From an uncultured Selenomonadaceae bacterium (GTDB taxonomy: Bacteria > Bacillota > Negativicutes > Selenomonadales > Selenomonadaceae): DNA of 13,572 nt. This document shows positions 1-6,400 of the stretch, in pieces. The stretch lies in NCBI GenBank assembly GCA_905236145.1, contig CAJOOE010000063.1, forward strand, positions 1 to 13,572, in the 5' to 3' direction. Within the stretch, counting starts at the first letter, position 1. Every line of letters starts with the position of its first letter. Below the pieces are notes generated by a model. That model had not been told where the DNA came from, searched no databases, and saw only the letters and a list, made by a program, of their open reading frames with translations. A program made the translations under genes and the position numbers.

Positions 1-117
1 ATATCCGTCGTAAGCGGAACCGAGTTCGTCGCAGTTGAAATTTCCCGGAATACTGCCGAAATTATACAGCCGCAGAAAAATTGCCGCAAAAATCAAAAAA
101 TAAGTTGCCCGTCGCAA
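1..117 (-). CDS. Membrane glycosyltransferase, GT39/PMT-like, N-terminal fragment (cut by window edge)
   Basis: The minus strand reads 39 codons from a TTG start at 117 off the left edge. The peptide begins MRRATYFLIFAAIFLRLYN, a short basic start followed by a hydrophobic segment (about residues 5-18). It continues with SIPGNFNCDE and GSAYDGY. A first membrane helix, then a Pro-Gly turn, an acidic Asp-Glu pair and a tyrosine-rich stretch is the usual opening of GT39-type polyprenyl-phosphate-sugar transferases. These enzymes use lipid-linked sugars at the outer face of the inner membrane. The start is forced: an in-frame TAA lies six codons upstream, and the purine-rich AAGGGAAGG sits about six bases before the TTG. 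Only the N-terminus is visible, so substrate and full domain layout are unknown. Another multi-pass membrane protein with a similar opening is possible. Confidence 0.55.
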   Translation of the reverse strand, partial: MRRATYFLIFAAIFLRLYNFGSIPGNFNCDELGSAYDGY

Positions 118-151
118 GTATTTGCCTTCCCTTTCTTAAATTGATTTTATT

Positions 152-170
152 CCGGTAAATTATAAACCGG
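152..170. promoter_or_regulatory. 19-bp palindrome over the leftward -10 box, possible operator
   Basis: CCGGTAAATTATAAACCGG has the symmetric form CCGGTnnATnATnnACCGG around a central T. It covers the -10 element and likely start site of the minus-strand promoter, where a repressor would act. No regulator for it is identified. An OmpR-type protein encoded next door usually prefers direct repeats, so the link to it is weak. Confidence 0.3.
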
Positions 171-187
171 TATTCAAAAATTTTCAA
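159..187 (-). promoter_or_regulatory. Probable sigma-70/A promoter for the leftward glycosyltransferase gene
   Basis: On the minus strand, TTGAAA (187-182) and a perfect TATAAT (164-159) are separated by exactly 17 bases. Transcription would begin near 152, giving a leader of about 35 bases before the TTG start at 117. The -10 box sits inside the palindrome at 152-170. Confidence 0.55.
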
Positions 188-221
188 AAAATTTTCTGTC
201 GTTTCATTCCGCGAAAGACTT

Positions 222-251
222 TTGCCGCAAAATAACACAAATTCGTAATAA
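222..251 (+). promoter_or_regulatory. Weak candidate promoter for the response regulator operon
   Basis: TTGCCG (222-227) and TAATAA (246-251) are 18 bases apart, placing a start near 258 and a leader of about 75 bases before the GTG at 332. The match is only moderate. A perfect TTGACA at 263-268 is nearby but has no -10 box at a workable distance. Confidence 0.3.
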
Positions 252-331
252 AGCAGGATTTTTTGACACGATAAAAGAAATAAGCCGGCAAAAAGTTTGT
301 CGATCAAATTTTTTTGCGGAGGTGCGTTTTT

Positions 332-1042
332 GTGGAAGAAAATTCAAAGGCGGTCGAGGAACCGGCAAAAATTTTTATAGTCGAGGACGAAAAACCCATA
401 GCAAGATTTTTGCAGATTGATTTGGAAAAGGAAGGTTTCAAAACGGCAATCGAAAGAAACGGCCGCAGAGCTTACGAGAGAATAATTCAGGAAAAATATG
501 ATCTGGTTTTGCTGGACGTTATGCTGCCGGATATGGACGGAATGGAAATTTGCAAAAGAGTTCGCGAGGTCAGCGACGTTCCGATTATTATGTTGACCGC
601 CCGCGACGAAATTGCGGACAAAGTCGAAGGACTGGACTTGGGAGCGAACGATTACGTTACAAAACCTTTTGCCTTTGCCGAACTTCTTGCCCGTATTCGC
701 GGAACAATCAAACGCTACAAGGAAGATTTGCGGCAGGTTTACGAGCGGCGTTACATTGTCAAAAATATGATCCTTTACCCGGACAGATACGAAGTCACGG
801 TAAACGGCGAGCCTGTCGAACTCACTCAAAAAGAATATGCCTTGCTTGAATACCTGGTCGAAAACAAACGAAATGTTCTTTCGCGAGATCAAATTTTGCA
901 GCATGTCTGGGGTTACGATTATATAGGAAATACAAACGTCGTCGATGTTTACGTCAGCTATCTCCGGACGAAGATTGACGAGAGATTCGGAGAAAAATAT
1001 ATTTACACGACCAGAGGAGTAGGTTATGCCGTCCGCGATTGA
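332..1042 (+). CDS. OmpR/PhoB-family response regulator
   Basis: This is a cytoplasmic transcription factor of 236 residues that is phosphorylated by a partner histidine kinase. The receiver domain (about 12-125) shows the acidic pair Glu18-Asp19, phosphoacceptor Asp62 in LLDVMLP, Thr89 in MLTA and Lys111 in TKPF. The C-terminal winged-helix domain (about 137-236) has the family pattern with ELTQKEYALLEYL, the recognition-helix region NVVDVYVSYLRTKID and the closing TTRGVGYAVRD. I place the start at the GTG at 332, not at the TTG at 314, because GGAGGT (318-323) lies eight bases before it. The stop overlaps the next gene by 17 bases, so a two-component operon is clear. It resembles ArlR/MprA-type regulators, but the signal and targets cannot be read from sequence. 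Confidence 0.93.
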   Translation: MEENSKAVEEPAKIFIVEDEKPIARFLQIDLEKEGFKTAIERNGRRAYERIIQEKYDLVLLDVMLPDMDGMEICKRVREVSDVPIIMLTARDEIADKVEGLDLGANDYVTKPFAFAELLARIRGTIKRYKEDLRQVYERRYIVKNMILYPDRYEVTVNGEPVELTQKEYALLEYLVENKRNVLSRDQILQHVWGYDYIGNTNVVDVYVSYLRTKIDERFGEKYIYTTRGVGYAVRD

Positions 1043-1766
1043 CAAAAGTCGAAAGCGAATTACAAAATCGTTTAACGTCATGACAAAGAGTTTACAAGAA
1101 AATTTCAAAAGCCAGCAGAGATTTATTGCCGATGCCTCACACGAACTCCGGACACCGATAACAATTATTCTCGGCTATGCCGATATGCTGGAAAAGTACG
1201 GGACGGAGGATAAAGATCTTTTTGAGGAGTCCGTCGCCGAAATTCAAAAGTCGGCAAGAAATATGCAGAGCCTTGTGGACAGCATGCTCTTTCTTGCCCG
1301 TGCAGATTCCGGTATACACGTTTTCAATAAAATAAATTTTGAAGTCGGTGAAGTTCTTCGGACGGTCGTCAGGTCTTTGGACAATCCGCGAACGGATTTG
1401 CGGCTGTCTTGTCCGGGAAAAATTTTCGGAGATCCCGAATATTTGAAAATTATGTTCCGGGAAATTATAGCGAATGCTCTTGATTACAGTGAAGAAATTG
1501 TAACCGTCGAAGTTTTGGACGTTGACAATGCGGTTGAGGTAAAAGTTATCGACAGGGGAATAGGAATAAATCCGGAAGATCGGGAAAAAATTTTCGACAG
1601 ATTTTTCCGGTCGGACAGGTCACGCACGAAATTTGACGAAAAAATTTCTGCCGGCTTGGGGCTTGCCGTTGCAAAAAAAATTGCCGACGTACACGACGTA
1701 AAAATTGAAATTGAAAGTACGCCGGGCAAGGGTACGACTTTCATTTTAAAATTTTCTCCGGTGTGA
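1026..1766 (+). CDS. Sensor-less cytoplasmic histidine kinase (N-terminally truncated form)
   Basis: This 246-residue protein begins almost directly with the end of a HAMP-like helix (ITKSFNVMTKSLQ, about 12-24). The HisKA domain follows with phosphoacceptor His39 in DASHELRTP, then the HATPase domain with Asn150 in the N box, DRGIG (176-180), FDRFF and GLGLA (210-214). The catalytic core looks complete, so it could be active. It has no membrane segment, no extracytoplasmic sensor and no full HAMP domain, whereas relatives usually carry about 200 more residues. The start cannot lie further upstream: an in-frame TAG occurs two codons before the ATG, and AGGAG precedes it at a good distance. 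The gene overlaps the regulator gene by 17 bases. Loss of the sensor half by deletion is the simplest reading. A soluble kinase partner by design is the alternative. Confidence 0.88.
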   Translation: MPSAIDKSRKRITKSFNVMTKSLQENFKSQQRFIADASHELRTPITIILGYADMLEKYGTEDKDLFEESVAEIQKSARNMQSLVDSMLFLARADSGIHVFNKINFEVGEVLRTVVRSLDNPRTDLRLSCPGKIFGDPEYLKIMFREIIANALDYSEEIVTVEVLDVDNAVEVKVIDRGIGINPEDREKIFDRFFRSDRSRTKFDEKISAGLGLAVAKKIADVHDVKIEIESTPGKGTTFILKFSPV

Positions 1767-1779
1767 AGGGGTGGACGAA

Positions 1780-2109
1780 TTGAAAAAAATAATTGCAATT
1801 TTTACAACCTTGTTTATTTTCGCCGCGATCGTTCCGGCGACTGCGGCATCGGTCGTAAGCAGGGACGGGTATTTTAAAGGGATAAGGCTTTGCGGAAAAG
1901 TCAAAATCGTTACTTCATTTCCCGACATAAAAGTTAAAATCGTCGATTCGTTTCCGGATTTGCGTGTAAAAGTTGTCGATTCGTTCCCGGACGACATAGG
2001 CGAATGGAAATTTGTGACGAGCGGCGAGGATTTTAAAATTCAATTCGTGGAAAGTTTCCCGGACATCAAAATTAAGTACGTCAATTCTTTTCCCGGTGTG
2101 GAGAGATAA
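1780..2109 (+). CDS. Small secreted SFPD-repeat protein, possible 7(1) septoil-knot (DUF6150-like) family
   Basis: A 109-residue exported protein. A classic signal peptide MKKIIAIFTTLFIFAAIVPATA (residues 1-22, cleavage after ATA) supports the TTG start at 1780, with AAGGGGTG about six bases upstream; a GTG at 1771 is in frame but overlaps that site. The mature part (about 86 residues) is built from six 10-12-residue units of the form KVKIVDSFPD, the fourth being degenerate (GEWKFVTSGED). Alternating polar and hydrophobic residues followed by a turn suggest short beta strands. The register, including the Trp-containing fourth unit, recalls DUF6150 proteins, which are predicted to form a 7(1) knot; I recall this from memory and could not search. 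One cysteine (residue 38) remains after cleavage. It lies 13 bases after the kinase gene and is probably co-transcribed. Its function is unknown. Confidence 0.75.
   Translation: MKKIIAIFTTLFIFAAIVPATAASVVSRDGYFKGIRLCGKVKIVTSFPDIKVKIVDSFPDLRVKVVDSFPDDIGEWKFVTSGEDFKIQFVESFPDIKIKYVNSFPGVER
1897..2100 (+). repeat. Tandem repeat block within the secreted protein (six units of about 33 bases)
   Basis: Codons 40-107 encode KVKIVTSFPDI, KVKIVDSFPDL, RVKVVDSFPDD, a diverged unit, FKIQFVESFPDI and KIKYVNSFPG. The DNA is also repetitive: GTCGATTCGTT recurs with small changes. The units differ in codons, so they are an old, selected protein repeat and not a recent slippage product. Confidence 0.8.
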
Positions 2110-2121
2110 AATTTAATTCCC

Positions 2122-2150
2122 TTGCACTTTTTCGACTTGCAAGATATAAT
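2122..2150 (+). promoter_or_regulatory. Probable promoter for the CheY/CheX-like pair
   Basis: TTGCAC (2122-2127) and a perfect TATAAT (2145-2150) are 17 bases apart, giving a start near 2157 and a leader of about 36 bases. The -35 box is weak. No terminator hairpin is seen between the SFPD-repeat gene and this promoter, so read-through from the two-component operon is also likely. Confidence 0.55.
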
Positions 2151-2192
2151 TCATTCTTAAAGAGTGTGCAATTTTTTGAGGAGGATTTTGAC

Positions 2193-2681
2193 ATGGACAA
2201 CATAAACGCCAACATTGACGGACAATTTTCCAACGGTACGCCGACAAAACCCGAAGAGGACAAATTGCGTCTTCTCATAAGCGACGATTCGCGTCTGCTC
2301 AGAAAAAAATTGCGTGAAGAACTTGAAAAACTCGGTTGCGAAGTCGTGGAGGCGGCAAACGGCAAAGAGGCGATAATGCGTGATTTGGAAGATGAGCCGG
2401 ACGGAGTAATACTCGACATAGTGATGCCGGAAGTCGGAGGAATCGAGGCTCTGCAGGTCATTCGCGAAGTCAGCCCGGACGTTCCTATCGTCATGCTTTC
2501 TTCCGCCGGCACCCCGCAAAAACTCATGCAGACGCTGAAAATGGGAGCGATAGATTTTATTCAAAAACCTTACACCAAAGAACAAATTGTCCGTGCAGTC
2601 GCGGCGATACGCAAGGCAAAGGCAAAACGGCTCAAAAAGAAAGAAGAAGAACTCAATGCCGCCGGAGGAGCAGAACAATGA
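2193..2681 (+). CDS. Stand-alone CheY-type receiver protein
   Basis: A 162-residue single-domain response regulator. After a polar leader of about 24 residues, the receiver fold carries Asp31-Asp32 in LLISDDSRLL, phosphoacceptor Asp75 in VILDIVMPE, Ser103-Ser104 in the switch position and Lys125 in QKPY. The tail (about 141-162) is very basic, then acidic, with no output domain. Such proteins act through protein contact, for instance on a flagellar motor, type IV pilus machinery or a phosphorelay. The ATG at 2193 is chosen because GAGGAGG (2178-2184) lies eight bases before it; a GTG at 2166 in frame lacks such a site. The stop overlaps the next start as ATGA. The adjacent CheX-like gene suggests that its phosphate is removed by that partner. 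The cognate kinase is not evident. Confidence 0.9.
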   Translation: MDNINANIDGQFSNGTPTKPEEDKLRLLISDDSRLLRKKLREELEKLGCEVVEAANGKEAIMRDLEDEPDGVILDIVMPEVGGIEALQVIREVSPDVPIVMLSSAGTPQKLMQTLKMGAIDFIQKPYTKEQIVRAVAAIRKAKAKRLKKKEEELNAAGGAEQ

Positions 2682-3604
2682 AAAGCCATGACTTCGGGCA
2701 ATTCCTTTTCAATGCCTCAATCTTCAACGAATTGCAAATTTCTCAAGTCATTCGCTTGTCCGAAAAATCGAAACCGACTTTGGCGACGGAATCTCTTTTT
2801 TTGCGGCTCGTTTCAGCCGCAGAATTGACAAAAATTTTGATGACGTTGACGAAAGAATTTCCGGAATTTCCGATCGCCCTTTGCAACGCGGAAGGCAGGG
2901 AAAAAAATCCGGAATTTGTCGAAAAGTATGATAACCTTGTAAAAGAATTGATTACACCGAAACAGGCGAAACGTGCCGCCGATTTGAAAGACGGTCAATC
3001 GCTGTGGCTTGCTCAAGGAATGACCGACGGCGGGATCGTAAATTTTGCGAAACTTGACAGAATTTTGGCGGAGTACAGAAGGCTTGAAATTCCGCCTTTG
3101 GAAGAATCTTTTGCGGCTTATTACGACGACCTTCGCGGTGCGGACAAAATCGACTATCCGCTTGCTTTGGACGTTACTTCAGCCTTCCATGATTTTCTTT
3201 CCGCGACTTTCGGCACTTCGATAATTTTGTTGCCGCCCGCCGAGATTAAAGAGGAAAAACTTTTCGGAGCGAGCGTGAAGATTAACGGAGCCGTTCCCGT
3301 CGTGACCGGTTTTTTGGCGGACGAAAAAACTTTTGTCCGGGCCGCCGCGAAATATAACGCTTGGATTGAAAAGGATTCGTTGGAAGATTCCTTTGACGCA
3401 ATGTCCGAACTGCTCAATGTTTTCACCGGACACTTCACCATAAAAATGGCGGCATCGTTGGGGCTGGAGGAAGAGCCGGAGCCGCCGCGTTTCGGTCGCG
3501 TCGAAAAAAATTCCGGCTTTGTGAGAATGCTTGCCGACTTTGGAAATTTTTATGTTTACGTCGGAAACGGAGAAATTTTTGACGGAGACTTAACCGACTT
3601 TTAA
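2678..3604 (+). CDS. CheX-like phosphatase-domain protein
   Basis: A 308-residue soluble protein translationally coupled to the CheY-type gene by an ATGA overlap. The C-terminal part (about 158-272) resembles the CheX/CheC fold. It holds the ALDVTSAFHDFLS helix, an alternating beta segment and MSELLNVFTGHF (242-253), in which Glu244 and Asn247 fit the E-x-x-N active-site pattern that removes phosphate from CheY. Where CheC proteins repeat this motif, only one is visible here, as in CheX. The N-terminal part (about 1-140) resembles a helical region rich in ISQVIRLSEK and SAAELTKIL stretches, loosely like N-terminal modules of type IV pilus ATPases. I do not assign it. The gene ends just before a strong terminator. 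A role in dephosphorylating the neighbouring receiver is a good inference but not proven. Confidence 0.7.
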   Translation: MKSHDFGQFLFNASIFNELQISQVIRLSEKSKPTLATESLFLRLVSAAELTKILMTLTKEFPEFPIALCNAEGREKNPEFVEKYDNLVKELITPKQAKRAADLKDGQSLWLAQGMTDGGIVNFAKLDRILAEYRRLEIPPLEESFAAYYDDLRGADKIDYPLALDVTSAFHDFLSATFGTSIILLPPAEIKEEKLFGASVKINGAVPVVTGFLADEKTFVRAAAKYNAWIEKDSLEDSFDAMSELLNVFTGHFTIKMAASLGLEEEPEPPRFGRVEKNSGFVRMLADFGNFYVYVGNGEIFDGDLTDF

Positions 3605-3619
3605 CTGAATTGTAAATCA

Positions 3620-3654
3620 AAAAAAACGCTCCCGCTTTTCGGAAACGTTTTTTT
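3620..3654. terminator. Bidirectional intrinsic terminator between convergent genes
   Basis: Seven A, then ACG-type arm CGCTCCCG, loop CTTTT, arm CGGAAACG and seven T form a hairpin with two C-A mismatches. The A and T tracts pair, so it can end transcripts from both the CheX-like gene and the oppositely oriented kinase gene, which lie 57 bases apart. Confidence 0.75.
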
Positions 3655-3661
3655 ATTTTCT

Positions 3662-5083
3662 TCAATCGGCGACAGGAATTTTCAGAGTAAAGGCGGTTCC
3701 CTCTCCCGGTGCTCCGTCAATTTCGATTTTCGTGTCGTGATTGTCGGCTATCCATTTCGCTATGGAAAGTCCCAAGCCGCTGCCGTTTACGTCGTCCACA
3801 ATCTGCTCACCGGAAACCCGGAAAAATCTTTCAAAAATTCTCTCCCTGTTTTCCGGTGCAATTCCCACGCCGGTATCCGCTATCGTCAAATTTATCGTTC
3901 TGCCGGAGCGAACGGACGAAACAGAAATTTTTCCGCCGGGCGGCGTGTATTTCGTCGCATTGTCCAAAAAAATCCTCATCATCTGTCGGATTGTGACTTT
4001 GTCGCCGAAAATTTCCGCGTCGTCGTTTTGCAAAAGTTCGATTTCGTGAGTCTTTATCGCAACTTTCATTTTCGTCATTACGTCCCCGACAATTTCCGCA
4101 AGATTGAATTTTACTTTGTTTAATTTTTGGCTGTGACGATCTGCACGGGCAAGGAAAAGCAAATTTTCCAAAAGACTTTGCATATTTTGAGATTCGGAAC
4201 GGATCGCCTCAATACTCTCCGCCAAAATTTCCTTGTCCTCCGCACCGTATTTTTCCAAAAGTTCGGTATAGCCGGAAATTACGGTTGTCGGCGTTCGGAG
4301 TTCGTGGGAGGCATCGGAAACAAATTTTTGCTGTTTTGAAATGCCGCCCTGCAGACGATCGAGCATCGAATTCAAAGTCTTTGCCAATTCGGTCAATTCG
4401 TCCTTTGTCGGGCGAATCGGTATCCTTCCGTCCATTTTCCCGAAAGCAATTCCGCGAGCAAGTTCGGTCATAGTCTTTATCGGATTTAAAATCCTGCGGC
4501 TGACGAGATAACCCGCACCGATTGAAACAAAAAAACCGACAATGTCAAGGAACAGCAGAAACCTCATCAAATTGTCCAAAAGACTTCTTTCCGACGTTAT
4601 CGTCCTGTAAAAATAAATTTTGAAATTTTCGCCGGCGTGAACATAATCCATCACCGCCCGATAAACAAGCCCGTTTCCGACAACGGCGACTTTCATCTCA
4701 TCGCTTGCGAAAAAAGGTTTGTCTTTCAAAATTCCGTTTTCAAATTTTTCTTGCGAAGGATAACGCGGATCCGTGTCTATGAAAACATTTCCGGCACTGT
4801 CCGAAACACGAAGGACAACGCCGGGCAGGAGCGGTTCGCGTATCGAATCGGGATTGAAAGAATCGTAATCTGTTTCCAATTTCTCCAAGAGTTCGCGAAC
4901 ATTTTTTATGCTGAAGTTCAGGCTCCTCTCTGCCGGTGTATACAGTGCGTAAGCAATGCCGAGCCACATTACAACATTTATTAAAATCAAAAGGGCGGTG
5001 AAACAGGCGGTATAAGTTGCGGTTATTTTCGCGGATATATCCAAATTTCCGGCAAACCGGCGAATTTTTTTAATCATCTTCAT
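3662..5083 (-). CDS. Membrane sensor histidine kinase, ArlS-like, without adjacent regulator
   Basis: A 473-residue inner-membrane kinase. Domain order: TM1 (about 24-47), an extracytoplasmic sensor (about 50-170, with LLPGVVLRVSDSAGNVFID resembling ArlS-type sensors), TM2 (about 172-196), HAMP (about 194-248), HisKA with His260 in SDASHELRTP, and HATPase with Asn375, DTGVGI (403-408), FERFF and GSGLGL (434-439). All catalytic motifs are present. No response regulator gene flanks it. Its dimerisation helices match those of the truncated kinase at 1026-1766 at about 60% identity, so the two are paralogues. It could serve the regulator at 332-1042 in trans. The ATG at 5083 is 21 bases from the GGAGGT site. 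An in-frame ATT at 5095 would be nine bases from it, so the true start is uncertain. It has its own promoter. Confidence 0.92.
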   Translation of the reverse strand: MKMIKKIRRFAGNLDISAKITATYTACFTALLILINVVMWLGIAYALYTPAERSLNFSIKNVRELLEKLETDYDSFNPDSIREPLLPGVVLRVSDSAGNVFIDTDPRYPSQEKFENGILKDKPFFASDEMKVAVVGNGLVYRAVMDYVHAGENFKIYFYRTITSERSLLDNLMRFLLFLDIVGFFVSIGAGYLVSRRILNPIKTMTELARGIAFGKMDGRIPIRPTKDELTELAKTLNSMLDRLQGGISKQQKFVSDASHELRTPTTVISGYTELLEKYGAEDKEILAESIEAIRSESQNMQSLLENLLFLARADRHSQKLNKVKFNLAEIVGDVMTKMKVAIKTHEIELLQNDDAEIFGDKVTIRQMMRIFLDNATKYTPPGGKISVSSVRSGRTINLTIADTGVGIAPENRERIFERFFRVSGEQIVDDVNGSGLGLSIAKWIADNHDTKIEIDGAPGEGTAFTLKIPVAD

Positions 5084-5087
5084 ATTT

Positions 5088-5109
5088 TTAAAAATCGCTC
5101 ATTACCTCC
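5088..5109 (-). promoter_or_regulatory. Displaced ribosome binding site and four-codon mini-ORF before the kinase gene
   Basis: GGAGGT (5109-5104 on the minus strand) is followed after one base by ATG AGC GAT TTT TAA (5102-5088), a possible MSDF mini-ORF. The annotated kinase ATG lies 21 bases beyond the site, too far for normal use. Either an ATT start at 5095 (nine bases from GGAGG) is used, adding four residues, or the short ORF couples initiation to the ATG at 5083. Confidence 0.4.
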
Positions 5110-5151
5110 AAAATTTTCACAAAAACAAATTTCGGATTCTTCACGCCGGTT

Positions 5152-5180
5152 ATTATACCCAATATGAAAATATATTGCAA
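5152..5180 (-). promoter_or_regulatory. Probable promoter of the membrane kinase gene
   Basis: On the minus strand TTGCAA (5180-5175) and a perfect TATAAT (5157-5152) are 17 bases apart. Transcription would start near 5145, about 60 bases before the kinase start. It lies just after the stop of the upstream ATPase gene. Confidence 0.65.
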
Positions 5181-5194
5181 AAAAATTTACCGGT

Positions 5195-6382
5195 TTACTG
5201 CCTGCCCAAATAATAATTTACGAATTGTTGAGCCGTCCGCCCGCTCCGCCCGGAGTGGGACATTTCCCAACGCAATCCTTCTATTCTCAAAATTTCGTCG
5301 TCCAATTCAATATTTTGTTTCTTCAGCATATTCCGGATAATTTCCAAATATTCCGCTTGATTCGGCGGGTAATAGTGAATAATCAGCCCGAACCTGTCGG
5401 AAAGTGAAATTGTTTCGTTTACGCTGTCGTCGCGGTAAAGTTCCTCATGATCTTCCGAACGATCCCGCCAAGTTTCCCGGATCAAATGCCGGCGGTTTGA
5501 AGTCGCGTAAATCAAAACATTTTCCGGTCTCGACTCCACGCCGCCTTCAATCGCGGATTTCAAATATTTGTATTCCGCTTCCGATTCTTCAAAAGAAATA
5601 TCGTCAAGAAAAATTATGAAACGTCTGCCGGCAAAATTTCTCAACTTTTCCATAATCTCCGGCAAATTTTTCAACTGCGGTTTTGTTATCTGCAAAAGCC
5701 GAAGTCCGTTTGAATAGTATTCGTTGGCAAGGGCTTTGACACCGGAAGATTTTCCCGTCCCCCTCGCACCGACAAGCAAAACATTGTTCGCCGGCTTGCC
5801 GCTCAAAAATGCAAGCGTGTTTCCGGTCAGAAGTTCTTTTTGGTGAGCGTAACCGGTAAGATCGTCAAGCCGAATTTTTTCAAAATGCCGGATACCGACC
5901 AAAGATTTATTTTCTTTGTCCCAACGAAAAGCACGGTAAGCGGCAATATCACCGTAACCGAATTTCCTGTAAAAGTCGATAAAAATTTCCGTCACCGCAT
6001 CCGCATTTCCGGCATTTTCGATTGACTTTACAAGTTCGTCGAAAGCCGGATTTTTAATTTTTTTCGTCGGCGAATAATTTCCCAAAATTTCCCCGCAGGG
6101 AGAAGTACCTTTGAATATCGGCATCAACTTTTCGATATCGCGGCGGAAAATTTCTTTCAAACTCTCGCCGATTTCCCCGCCGTTCATTTCGGAAGTTTCG
6201 GAAACCAAATTCGGCTCGTGTACCAATTTGTAAATTAAATACGTCCCGCAAATATTTCCGCTCAATCCGATTTTTTCGGCGTTTTCGATAAGTTTTGCGG
6301 CACATTCAAAAGACTCGTTTTCCGCTTTAAAAACTTCGTCCTTCGCAATATTTCTGCAGACAAGCAGTTTGTCAAACTCCAT
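5195..6382 (-). CDS. DUF815 family AAA-type ATPase
   Basis: A 395-residue cytoplasmic P-loop ATPase. The N-terminal half (about 1-170) is a helical region without recognised motifs. The ATPase core (about 172-395) starts with LDDLTGYAHQKELL and has Walker A GARGTGKSS (205-213), Walker B FIIFLDD (255-261), a sensor stretch YATSNRRHL (292-300) and a C-terminal SGRSGRTAQQFVNYYL. This order fits DUF815 (Pfam PF05673), a conserved ATPase family of unknown role. A clear GGAGG precedes the ATG at 6382. It follows the TSCPD gene by 18 bases with no hairpin between, so the two form an operon driven from 6725-6753. Energy-dependent remodelling of some partner is a reasonable guess; the substrate is unknown. 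Confidence 0.88.
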   Translation of the reverse strand: MEFDKLLVCRNIAKDEVFKAENESFECAAKLIENAEKIGLSGNICGTYLIYKLVHEPNLVSETSEMNGGEIGESLKEIFRRDIEKLMPIFKGTSPCGEILGNYSPTKKIKNPAFDELVKSIENAGNADAVTEIFIDFYRKFGYGDIAAYRAFRWDKENKSLVGIRHFEKIRLDDLTGYAHQKELLTGNTLAFLSGKPANNVLLVGARGTGKSSGVKALANEYYSNGLRLLQITKPQLKNLPEIMEKLRNFAGRRFIIFLDDISFEESEAEYKYLKSAIEGGVESRPENVLIYATSNRRHLIRETWRDRSEDHEELYRDDSVNETISLSDRFGLIIHYYPPNQAEYLEIIRNMLKKQNIELDDEILRIEGLRWEMSHSGRSGRTAQQFVNYYLGRQ

Positions 6383-6400
6383 TAAAAATTCCTCCGAAAA

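Noticed and set aside
263..268. Perfect TTGACA before the response regulator gene
   Set aside because: No acceptable -10 box lies 16-18 bases downstream.
62..307. Minus-strand open frame of 81 codons
   Set aside because: It covers the divergent promoter region and reads the glycosyltransferase start in the wrong frame; the GT39-like peptide in the neighbouring frame is far more convincing.
344..1108. Long minus-strand open frame (254 codons) opposite the response regulator
   Set aside because: Shadow of a well-supported gene; its translation has no domain sense and no good ribosome site.
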